Under the pieces are notes generated by a model. That model did no database searches. It was not told the DNA's origin and was given only the letters and a program-made list of their open reading frames with translations. Both the position numbers and the translations under genes were made by a program. A stretch of 12,924 nt of DNA from Actinomycetota bacterium (GTDB lineage Bacteria; Actinomycetota; Thermoleophilia; Solirubrobacterales; Solirubrobacteraceae), in NCBI GenBank assembly GCA_005883905.1, contig VAYD01000021.1, positions 1 to 12,924 of the forward strand, given 5' to 3'. Every line of letters begins with the position of its first letter. Positions within the stretch are counted from its first letter, which is position 1. This document shows, in pieces, positions 7,341 to 12,924 of this stretch.

Positions 7341-7346
7341 TAGGGT
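7341..7346 (+). promoter_or_regulatory. Probable -10 hexamer TAGGGT of the wax ester synthase gene
   Basis: TAGGGT lies eight bases before the ATG at 7355, which would put transcription start on or next to the start codon. The hexamer matches the one before the dehydrogenase exactly. The AGGG within it could alternatively act as a weak Shine-Dalgarno nine bases away. It sits in the short gap to the divergent cupredoxin gene (24 bp or 54 bp depending on which start that gene uses). Confidence 0.45.
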
Positions 7347-7354
7347 CGCTGTCC

Positions 7355-8758
7355 ATGGCAGAGGACCTCTCCCCCGCCGACCGGTCGTCGCTGGCGGCCG
7401 AGCAGGGGCCGGTGAACATGGCCATGGGCGGCGCGCTCGTGTTCGCGTCGGAGGTCGGCTACGAGCGCCTGATCGAGCGCATCGGGTCGCGCCTGCACCT
7501 GGTGCCGCGCTACCGCCAGCGCCTGCAGCACGCGGCCTCGGGCATCACCAACCCGGTCTGGGTCGACGACGACCACTTCGACATCCGCTGGCACGTCCGC
7601 GTGACGCGCCTCGAACCGCCCGGGACCGACGCGCAGCTCGCGGAGCTGATCGGCACCGAGATGTCGCGGCGCCTGGATCGCGCGCGGCCGCTGTGGGAGG
7701 TGACGCTCGTCGAAGGCCTCGAGGGCGGGCGCAACGCGGTCGTGGCCAAGATGCACCACGCGCTCGTCGACGGCATCGCCGCGATCGACATCGGCACCGT
7801 GATCCTCGACCCCACCCCGGAGCCGCTCGACCTGCGCGCGGAGTCCGACTGGGCCCCGCGCCCGTACGACCGCCGCCGCCACCTGGCGAAGATGATGGCC
7901 ATGCCGGCGCTGCACGCGCAGCGGGCGCTGCTCGACGCTGCCCAGCGAGCCCTCACGACCGATCCGCGCCGCGCCGCCGAGGACCTCAAGCGCGCGACCG
8001 AACTCATGACGCAGCTCGCTCGCACGCGGCCGGCGGCGCCGATGACGTCGCTGAACCGCAGCATCGGGCCCAACCGCAGCTATGCCCTCCAGACCGCGTC
8101 GTTGCAGGCGCTGAAGGAATCCGCGAAGCCGCACGGCGCGACCGTCAACGACGCGATCCTTGCCGCCGTCGCCGGGATGCTGCGCGTCGTCGCGCCCGGC
8201 GTCGACCCGGTCGCGCTGGTGCCCGTCTCGGTGCGCCGCGGCGGCGAGGAGGGCGGCAACCGGTTCTCGACCGTGCTCGTCGACCTGCCCACGCACGAGG
8301 CCGACCCGATCGAGCGGATGCACCGGGTGCACGAGCAGATGGCGAAGCTCAAGGACTCGGCGGCGGTGCGCGCCGGCGCGCTGCTCGTCGGCGCGTCGGG
8401 ATGGGCGCCGCCGCTGGTCTCCAGCGCGCTTGCCCGCGCGATGAGCGGCGTGCGGGCGTTCAACCTCGTCGTGTCGAACCTGCCGGGCCCGCAGCAGCCG
8501 TTCTACCTGTCGGGGGTGCGCCTCGAGCGCGTGCACCCGATCGTGCCGCTCAACCCGTCCTCGCAGGGGCTGAGCGTCGGCGTGCTCAGCTACGACGGCG
8601 CGGTCTGCTTCGGTCTGCTCGCCGACCGCGCGCTGGAGCCGCCGCTCGACGAGGTCTCGGCGGCGCTCGCCGATGCCCTGAGCGAGCTCAGACGGCCGTG
8701 GCCGGCCGGCGCACACGCGGATCGACCGCCATCAGCGCCAGATCCGCGAGCAGGTTGA
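7355..8758 (+). CDS. Wax ester synthase/acyl-CoA:diacylglycerol acyltransferase (WS/DGAT)
   Basis: A 467-residue acyltransferase that joins acyl-CoA to a fatty alcohol or diacylglycerol to make storage wax esters or triacylglycerol at the membrane/lipid-droplet surface. The catalytic motif HHALVDG is at residues 134-140, with His135 as the expected base and Asp139 structural. The family's PLWEV block is at 112-116. The second conserved motif NLVVSNLPGP starts at Asn370. Length matches the 450-480 residues usual for bacterial WS/DGAT. ATG 7355 gives the expected MAEDLSPADRSSL beginning, equivalent to the usual LSPLD...F motif, but here Ser-Leu-Ala replaces the usual aromatic. The last 24 codons lie inside the end of the convergent permease gene. 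The tail beyond about residue 450 is Pro/Ala/Asp-rich and unlike the family core, so it may be a recent extension after stop loss. Substrate preference cannot be read from the sequence. Confidence 0.93.
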   Translation: MAEDLSPADRSSLAAEQGPVNMAMGGALVFASEVGYERLIERIGSRLHLVPRYRQRLQHAASGITNPVWVDDDHFDIRWHVRVTRLEPPGTDAQLAELIGTEMSRRLDRARPLWEVTLVEGLEGGRNAVVAKMHHALVDGIAAIDIGTVILDPTPEPLDLRAESDWAPRPYDRRRHLAKMMAMPALHAQRALLDAAQRALTTDPRRAAEDLKRATELMTQLARTRPAAPMTSLNRSIGPNRSYALQTASLQALKESAKPHGATVNDAILAAVAGMLRVVAPGVDPVALVPVSVRRGGEEGGNRFSTVLVDLPTHEADPIERMHRVHEQMAKLKDSAAVRAGALLVGASGWAPPLVSSALARAMSGVRAFNLVVSNLPGPQQPFYLSGVRLERVHPIVPLNPSSQGLSVGVLSYDGAVCFGLLADRALEPPLDEVSAALADALSELRRPWPAGAHADRPPSAPDPRAG

Positions 8759-9602
8759 ACGCGCACACGATGATCGCGCCCTCGATCGTGAGGGCGAACA
8801 GGATCGGCCAGTCTCCGGTGTCCATCGCGCGGTTGAGGTGCTGGAAGACGCCGGGCACGCTGAACGCCCGCTCGACCAGAACCATGTTCAGCAGGATGAC
8901 ATTCGCGGTCGCGCCGGCCATCACCAGCACGGGCGCCACGGACGGCCGCAGCGCGTGGTGGCGAAAGACCTCACGCTCGCTGAGCCCCTTGGCCCGAGCG
9001 GTGCGCAGGTAGACCTCGCCGGTGACCTCGAGCGTCTGCGCGCGCATGACGCGCAGCGCCGCGCCCGCGATGGGGAAGCCGACGACGAGCCAGGGGACCA
9101 CCATCGACGTCAGCCAGCGGCTCGGCGAGTCGCTGAACGAGGTGTACGTCAGCGGGATGCCGAGATCGACGACGCGCCCGATGTGCGAGCCGAACAGCAG
9201 CAGCGCGAGCAGCCCGACGACGTAGACCGGCGCGCACACGCCGAACATCGCGACGACGTGCAGCGCATGCGCGCCGATGCTGTCCGGGCGGGCCGCGCTG
9301 TAGATCCCGCCGGCGATGCCGGCCGCCAGGCCGACGAGCACGCCGCCCAGGAGCAGCTGCAGGTCCGCGGGCAGGCCCTCGCGCACGACGTCCGCCACCG
9401 GCCGCCGCAGCGTTCGCGATTCGCCGAGGTCGAAGTGCAGGAACGCGTCGCGAAGGTAACGGCCCAGTGCGGGCAGGAGCGCGCCCTCGCCCTGGAACGC
9501 CTCGGGCCGCAGCCAGTGCAACAGCAGCCAGATCGCGGACGTGCACAGCAGCACCACCACGATCGCGGCGCCGATCCGGACCGTTGCAGCACGCACCCGC
9601 AC
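8688..9602 (-). CDS. DppB/OppB-type ABC transporter permease without visible partners
   Basis: A 304-residue inner-membrane permease of the binding-protein-dependent type. TM1 is at about 10-28, and the extracytoplasmic stretch contains the family's Y-L-R-D-F-DLGES block (usual form GDLG-S) before PVADVVREGLPADLQL. Further helices lie at about 85-104, 115-137, 163-183, 225-245 and 270-290. The cytoplasmic EAA loop that docks the ATPase is present (YLRTARAKGLSEREVFRHHA, Gly206), so it appears functional rather than decayed. The only usable starts are GTG 9602 or GTG 9596; two ATGs at 9607 and 9604 are out of frame. DppB normally works with DppC, one or two ATPases and a binding protein, but none is adjacent. 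Thirty bases upstream, on the same strand, is the cNMP-domain gene. Its final 71 bases overlap the convergent wax ester synthase. Solute (peptide, nickel or glycan) is unknown. Confidence 0.85.
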   Translation of the reverse strand: MRVRAATVRIGAAIVVVLLCTSAIWLLLHWLRPEAFQGEGALLPALGRYLRDAFLHFDLGESRTLRRPVADVVREGLPADLQLLLGGVLVGLAAGIAGGIYSAARPDSIGAHALHVVAMFGVCAPVYVVGLLALLLFGSHIGRVVDLGIPLTYTSFSDSPSRWLTSMVVPWLVVGFPIAGAALRVMRAQTLEVTGEVYLRTARAKGLSEREVFRHHALRPSVAPVLVMAGATANVILLNMVLVERAFSVPGVFQHLNRAMDTGDWPILFALTIEGAIIVCAFNLLADLALMAVDPRVRRPATAV

Positions 9603-9632
9603 ATCATGGCGCGGGTGCGCGGCGGGCGATCG

Positions 9633-10028
9633 TCAGGCGATGCTCGCCCGGCGCTCCGCGATGGCCGTGCGGATCTGCGCTGCGACGCTCGGCAGCTGAC
9701 GCTCGAGCGCGTGGAACTGACCTGCCGTCAGCACGACGAGCCGCATCGGCGACGTCGCGACGACCGACGCCGTGCGCCGGTCGGTGACCAGCAGCGCCAT
9801 CTCGCCGAAGAAATCTCCGGGACCGAGCTGCCGGACGACGTTGCCCTCGATGCTGACGTCGGCCGTGCCCTCCTTGATCGCGAAGAACTCGTACGCGAAT
9901 CGCCCTTCGGTGATGAGCTGCTTGCCCTCACGGACGTCGACGTCCTCGGCCTGCTGGGCGAGCTGCTTGAGCTCGTCGTCGCGCAGCGAGGCGAACAGCG
10001 GGACGGACTTCAGATCGTTCGGATCCAA
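9633..10028 (-). CDS. Stand-alone cyclic-nucleotide-binding domain protein
   Basis: The 131 residues are just one cNMP-binding beta-roll with short flanking helices. There is no helix-turn-helix, kinase or channel part. The start resembles the Crp cap (LKSVPLFASLRDDELKQLA). The strands IKEGTADVSIEG and GDFFGEMALLVTDRRTASV follow, with the phosphate-binding cassette GEMAL at 75-79 and Arg85-Thr86-Ala87, the residues that bind cyclic-nucleotide phosphate in this fold. A ligand is therefore plausible. The start is TTG 10028, supported by AAGGAG six bases upstream; no ATG or GTG is available in frame nearby. It may act as a regulatory subunit for a partner protein, and the permease 30 bases downstream is the closest candidate, but that pairing is inference. 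It is not a truncated copy of the Crp regulator at 2185-2892: it ends in its own helix (AAQIRTAIAERRASIA) and the sequences differ outside the cassette. Confidence 0.85.
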   Translation of the reverse strand: MDPNDLKSVPLFASLRDDELKQLAQQAEDVDVREGKQLITEGRFAYEFFAIKEGTADVSIEGNVVRQLGPGDFFGEMALLVTDRRTASVVATSPMRLVVLTAGQFHALERQLPSVAAQIRTAIAERRASIA

Positions 10029-10058
10029 CGTGGACTCCTTCCCCTATGGGTGCGGGCG

Positions 10059-10088
10059 ATCGTACCCGCGGCGTCCGGGCTCGCGCAA
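10059..10088 (-). promoter_or_regulatory. Probable promoter of the cNMP-domain gene
   Basis: On the minus strand TTGCGC (10088-10083) and TACGAT (10064-10059) are separated by 18 bp, a good sigma-70-type pair. It lies 31 bases before the TTG start, leaving room for the Shine-Dalgarno AAGGAG. The -35 falls in the loop and stem of the hairpin after the thiolase. Confidence 0.5.
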
Positions 10089-10100
10089 CAGCGCGGGCCC
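10077..10100 (-). terminator. GC-rich hairpin downstream of the thiolase
   Basis: Ten-base arms GGGCTCGCGC (10077-10086) and GCGCGGGCCC (10091-10100) surround the loop AACA, with one mismatch or wobble pair. It begins 16 bases after the thiolase stop in the transcript. No T-run follows on the minus strand, so it would be a U-poor terminator or a 3'-end stabiliser. The hairpin is clear; the function is inferred. Confidence 0.5.
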
Positions 10101-10115
10101 GAAGCCACAGGAGGG

Positions 10116-11267
10116 TCAGTTCAGGCGCTCGATCATCATCGCCATGCCCATCCCGCCGGCCACGCACATCGACTCGATGCCGTAGCGGCCGCCGGTGGCC
10201 TCCAGGCCGTTGATGAGGGTCGTCATGATGCGCGCGCCGGTCATGCCGAACGGGTGGCCGAGCGCGATCGCGCCGCCGAACGGGTTGAGCTTCTCGTCGG
10301 GGATCCCGAGCTCTTCCTTGCAGGGGACGATCTGGGCGGCGAACGCCTCGTTGATCTCGACGATGTCGATCTCGTCGATCGTCTTGCCCGTCGCCTCGAG
10401 GAGCTTCTGGATGGCCGGGATCGGGCCGAGGCCCATGATCTCCGGGCGGATCGCGGCGACCGTCGAGGCGATGATCCGCGCGCGAGGCTTGAGGCCGAGC
10501 TTCTCGGCCTTCGCATCGCTCATGACGAGCACCGCGGCGGCGCCGTCGTTGAGCGGGCACGAGTTGCCGGCGGTGACCGTGCCGTCTGGCCGGAACGCCG
10601 GCTTCAACCCGGCGAGCACCTCCATCGTGGTGCCCGGGCGCGGACCGTCATCGGCCGTGACAGTCGTGCCGTCCGGCGTCGTGACCGGGACGATCTCCTT
10701 GTCGAAGTGCCCGCTGTCGCGAGCCTCGACGGCGCGGTTCTGCGAGACCACGGCCCACTCGTCCTGGGCCTCGCGGCTGACCTTGCAGCGATCCGCCACG
10801 TTCTCGGCGGTCAGGCCCATCGGGATGTAGACGTTGTAGACCGAGCCCTCGGAGCCGTCGAGCTTGGGGTGGAACTCGAAGTTCCCGGCATCCCCGGCGC
10901 GCGACACGGCCTCGACGCCGGCCGCGACGTACTGGTCACCCTCACCGACCTTGATCGCGTGGAACGCGTTGCGGATCGTCTGCAGCGACGAGGCACAGAA
11001 GCGGTTCACGGTCACGCCCGGGACGTGATGGTCGTAGTCGGCCAGCAGCAGCGCATTGCGGCCGACGTTGTAGCCCTGCTCACCGGCGCCGAACGCGGCG
11101 CCCATGATGACGTCGACGGTCTCGCCGAAGTCCACCTCGGGGTTGCGCTCCTTCAGCGCCTTGAGCGGGATCGAAGCAAGGTCGTCCGCCCGCACGTCCT
11201 TCAGCGAGCCCTTGACGGCACGGCCGATCGGTGTGCGCACGGCGTCGACGATGACGGCCTCAGGCAT
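10116..11267 (-). CDS. Thiolase (acetyl-CoA C-acyltransferase / acetyltransferase)
   Basis: A 383-residue thiolase that cleaves 3-ketoacyl-CoA with CoA (beta-oxidation) or condenses two acetyl-CoA in reverse. All catalytic residues are visible: the nucleophile Cys91 in NRFCASSLQ, Asn306 in NEAFA, His338 in ALGHPFGMTGAR and Cys368 in CVAGGMGMA. NEAF rather than HDCF puts it in the FadA/PhaA-like group and not the SCP2 group. The N-terminus AVIVDAVRTPIGR is complete. The start ATG 11267 has an excellent Shine-Dalgarno (AAAAGGAGA, AGGAG core six bases away), unlike the rightward genes here. Together with the SDR hydroxyacyl-CoA dehydrogenase elsewhere in the window it could complete a beta-oxidation round, but no enoyl-CoA hydratase or acyl-CoA dehydrogenase is seen. 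A hairpin follows the gene. Chain-length preference and direction cannot be told from sequence. Confidence 0.95.
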   Translation of the reverse strand: MPEAVIVDAVRTPIGRAVKGSLKDVRADDLASIPLKALKERNPEVDFGETVDVIMGAAFGAGEQGYNVGRNALLLADYDHHVPGVTVNRFCASSLQTIRNAFHAIKVGEGDQYVAAGVEAVSRAGDAGNFEFHPKLDGSEGSVYNVYIPMGLTAENVADRCKVSREAQDEWAVVSQNRAVEARDSGHFDKEIVPVTTPDGTTVTADDGPRPGTTMEVLAGLKPAFRPDGTVTAGNSCPLNDGAAAVLVMSDAKAEKLGLKPRARIIASTVAAIRPEIMGLGPIPAIQKLLEATGKTIDEIDIVEINEAFAAQIVPCKEELGIPDEKLNPFGGAIALGHPFGMTGARIMTTLINGLEATGGRYGIESMCVAGGMGMAMMIERLN

Positions 11268-11296
11268 TGATGTCTCCTTTTCGGATCGCTCGGCTC

Positions 11297-11344
11297 GGCG
11301 GTCTCACTCCACGAGCCCTGTCAACCCGGGCGGTCGCACTCCAC
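11297..11344 (-). repeat. Two 16-bp direct repeats, 32 bp apart, upstream of the thiolase
   Basis: Minus-strand GTGGAGTGAGACCGCC (11312-11297) and GTGGAGTGCGACCGCC (11344-11329) differ at one base. Their spacing is 32 bp, three helical turns, so bound proteins would face the same side of the DNA. A perfect -35-like TTGACA (11324-11319) lies between them, but no -10 sits 16-18 bp downstream; repeat one occupies that place. The unit is not palindromic. It may be a tandem operator or activator site for the thiolase, and possibly for the divergent ABC operon. Confidence 0.6.
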
Positions 11345-11401
11345 CGGGGCACATGGATCGTACCGTGATGAATGTCATGGCGAACCCAGGACGGCCGCCA
11401 C

Positions 11402-11430
11402 TTACGGTCCGGCGGCGGCGCTCCTACCGT
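11402..11430 (+). promoter_or_regulatory. Probable promoter of the ABC transporter operon
   Basis: TACCGT (11425-11430) lies eight bases before the ATG at 11439, again placing transcription start at the start codon. TTACGG (11402-11407) is 17 bp upstream as a weak -35. No Shine-Dalgarno-like AGGAG precedes this ATG, so leaderless initiation is the simplest reading here. Confidence 0.45.
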
Positions 11431-11438
11431 CCTTGGCC

Positions 11439-12350
11439 ATGTCAGCGATCACGGTTCAGGGCCTGCGCAAGGCCTACGGAAGCCACGAGGCGGTGCGCGG
11501 CGTCGAGTTCGAGGTCCGCCGCGGCGAGGTGTTCTGCCTGCTCGGGCCCAACGGCGCGGGCAAGACCACGACGGTGGAGATCCTGGAGGGGCACCGCCGC
11601 GCCGACGCCGGGCAGGTCGAGGTGCTCGGCTTCGACCCGGCCGCGGGCGAGCGCGCCCTGCTCGACCGCATCGGGATCGTCCTGCAGAGCTGTGGGCTGC
11701 CGCCGGCGCTCACCGTCGCCGAGCTGCTCGAGATGCATGCGCGCTGGTACCGCCGCCCGCGCGACCCGAGCGAGGTCATCGAGCTCGTCGGGCTCGCCCA
11801 GGCGCGCGGCACGAACGTCCACGCGCTCAGCGGCGGGCAGCGGCGCCGCTTGGATCTGGCGCTCGGCTTGATCGGCGACCCCGACGTGCTGTTCCTCGAC
11901 GAGCCGACCACGGGCTTCGACCCGCATGCCCGCCGGCAGGCGTGGAGCACGATCCGCGCACTGTGCGCCGAGGGCCGCACGGTCGTACTCACGACGCACT
12001 TCATGGACGAGGCCCAGGCGCTCGCCGATCGCGTGGCCGTGATGCGCGACGGCGAGCTCGTCGCGCAAGGCCCGCCGTCTGAGCTCGCGGGCCGCGACGC
12101 CGCCCCCGCCGAGATCCGCTTCCGGCTGCCTGCGGGCGCGACCGCCGCCGACCTGCCGCGCCTGGGCGCGGACGCCGCGGTCGCCGTCGAGGACAACACC
12201 GTCCTCGTCACGACCGAGCGGCCCACTGCAATCGCTCACGCGCTGACCGGATGGGCGCTCCAGCGCGGCCTGGACCTGCCCGGACTGACCGTCGCGCGCC
12301 CGAGCCTCGAAGACGTCTACCTGTCGCTCACCGAGGAGGTCGCCGCATGA
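11439..12350 (+). CDS. ABC-2 exporter ATP-binding protein (DrrA/CcmA-like)
   Basis: A 303-residue cytoplasmic ATPase that powers the membrane partner encoded next. Walker A GPNGAGKTT is at residues 36-44, the Q-loop Gln83 follows GIVLQ, and the signature LSGGQ is at 130-134. Walker B ends in Leu153-Asp154 with catalytic Glu155, followed by PTTGFDP, and the switch His187 lies in TTHFMDEA. The sequence after about residue 215 (EIRFRLPAG to RPSLEDVYLSLT) is the C-terminal extension typical of DrrA-like exporters. A TTG six bases upstream is in frame, but ATG 11439 gives the standard start (MSAITVQGLRKAYG) and fits the promoter spacing. Its stop overlaps the permease start as ATGA, so the two are translationally coupled. 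Drug, lipid or polysaccharide export are all possible. Confidence 0.93.
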   Translation: MSAITVQGLRKAYGSHEAVRGVEFEVRRGEVFCLLGPNGAGKTTTVEILEGHRRADAGQVEVLGFDPAAGERALLDRIGIVLQSCGLPPALTVAELLEMHARWYRRPRDPSEVIELVGLAQARGTNVHALSGGQRRRLDLALGLIGDPDVLFLDEPTTGFDPHARRQAWSTIRALCAEGRTVVLTTHFMDEAQALADRVAVMRDGELVAQGPPSELAGRDAAPAEIRFRLPAGATAADLPRLGADAAVAVEDNTVLVTTERPTAIAHALTGWALQRGLDLPGLTVARPSLEDVYLSLTEEVAA

Positions 12351-12924
12351 CCTCGCGACCGCTTCGCGGTGCTGTGGGTCAGACCCTGACCCTCGTGCTC
12401 TGGCAGATCCGCTACGAGCAGCGCGCCTTCTGGCGCGACCGCCGCCGCGCGATCTTCTCGTTCATGTTCCCGATCATGATGCTGCTGCTGTTCGGCTCGC
12501 TGAACCGCAACAGCACCGTCGACAACGGGAGCACGATCCCGTTCCTGACGTTCTTCGTGCCGGGCATCGTCGCCTACGGCGTCGTCACGACGACGTTCTC
12601 GAACCTCGCCGTCAGCCTCGCCTCCGCGCGCGAGCAGGGCCTGCTCAAGCGCATCAAGAGCACGCCGCTGCCGTGGTGGGCGTTCTTCGGCGGCCGCGCG
12701 GGAAGCGCGATCTGCGTCACCGGTGCGATGACCGTGAGCACGCTCGTGCTCGCGCACGTCCTCTTCGGCGTGCCCGTCCGCGCGCAGACGCTGCCGGCGT
12801 TCGCGGCGGCGGTCGTGCTCGGCGCCGCCGCCTTCACCGCGCTCGGCATCGGCGTCGTGCGCTGGCTCCCGAGCGCCGACTCCGCCGGGCCGATGCAGGC
12901 CGCGATCGTCTTCCCGCTCGCGTT
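12347..12924 (+). CDS. ABC-2 type transporter permease, N-terminal part (3' end outside window)
   Basis: This is the membrane partner of the preceding ATPase. The visible 192 codons start at ATG 12347, overlapping the ATPase stop by four bases, and the frame is still open at the right edge. A cytoplasmic leader with an amphipathic helix (LWQIRYEQRAFWRDRRR) precedes TM1 (AIFSFMFPIMMLLLFGSL, about 35-52). TM2 follows (FFVPGIVAYGVV). Next is the cytoplasmic coupling helix EQGLLKRIKSTPLP at 96-109, a hallmark of ABC-2 permeases, and then two further hydrophobic segments. The DrrB-like family usually has 240-280 residues and six helices, so roughly a quarter to a third is missing. The cargo is not determinable. 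Confidence 0.9.
   Translation, partial: MTSRPLRGAVGQTLTLVLWQIRYEQRAFWRDRRRAIFSFMFPIMMLLLFGSLNRNSTVDNGSTIPFLTFFVPGIVAYGVVTTTFSNLAVSLASAREQGLLKRIKSTPLPWWAFFGGRAGSAICVTGAMTVSTLVLAHVLFGVPVRAQTLPAFAAAVVLGAAAFTALGIGVVRWLPSADSAGPMQAAIVFPLA

Noticed and set aside
2185..10028. The small cNMP protein as a truncated duplicate of the Crp-like regulator
   Set aside because: Both have a similar cassette (T-D-R-R-S/T-A), but the rest differs and the small protein has its own start, ribosome site and C-terminal helix. They are relatives by fold, not a local duplication.
11351..11380. Possible operator ATGA-ATG-TCAT and a TACGAT hexamer on the minus strand as the thiolase promoter
   Set aside because: The arms are only four bases, and TACGAT (11362-11357) has no acceptable -35 at 16-18 bp and would leave a leader of over 80 bases. 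It is too weak to call, though it cannot be ruled out.

Overview
The window is a high-GC, gene-dense stretch of bacterial chromosome. Codon use is strongly G/C-ending. The gene set (EgtD for ergothioneine, an MmpL-type exporter, a WS/DGAT-type wax ester synthase, secreted proteins with Pro/Gly linkers and a C-terminal Ig-like module) suggests an actinomycetote. My best guess is the Thermoleophilia/Solirubrobacterales, inferred from protein style rather than from any marker gene. Neither rRNA, tRNA, CRISPR array, transposase nor phage gene was seen, and no stretch over 300 bases lacks a gene.

Layout, left to right. (1) The 3' two thirds of egtD (+), followed closely by a type-2 3-hydroxyacyl-CoA dehydrogenase of the SDR family (+). 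(2) A leftward pair: a Crp/FNR-type regulator and, overlapping its stop codon, a secreted four-cysteine protein of unknown function that seems to start at CTG. (3) Divergent from the regulator, a 1,107-residue MMPL/RND exporter (+). (4) A leftward exported cupredoxin-PKD-Ig-like protein. (5) A rightward wax ester synthase/diacylglycerol acyltransferase. (6) Three leftward genes: a thiolase, a stand-alone cyclic-nucleotide-binding domain protein, and a DppB-type ABC permease without visible partners. (7) A rightward DrrA-type ABC ATPase overlapping an ABC-2 permease that runs off the right edge.

How the parts may work together. The SDR dehydrogenase and thiolase can carry the last two steps of beta-oxidation, and the wax ester synthase uses acyl-CoA for storage lipid, so acyl-CoA metabolism is a loose common theme. 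The regulator/MMPL divergent pair, with back-to-back promoters in 65 bp, looks like a local envelope-export unit. Two separate genes encode cNMP-binding folds with very similar phosphate-binding cassettes.

The most unusual features are in how the genes are joined. Two convergent pairs end on interlocked TAG stops within one CTAG palindrome, and a third convergent pair overlaps by 71 bp. Several rightward genes carry a TAnnGT hexamer 7-8 nt before the start codon, as expected for leaderless transcripts. A pair of 16-bp direct repeats exactly 32 bp apart lies upstream of the thiolase. I did not find a clearly new multi-gene system. The regulator/secreted-protein/MMPL unit and the cNMP-domain/orphan-permease pair are the best candidates for undescribed function.
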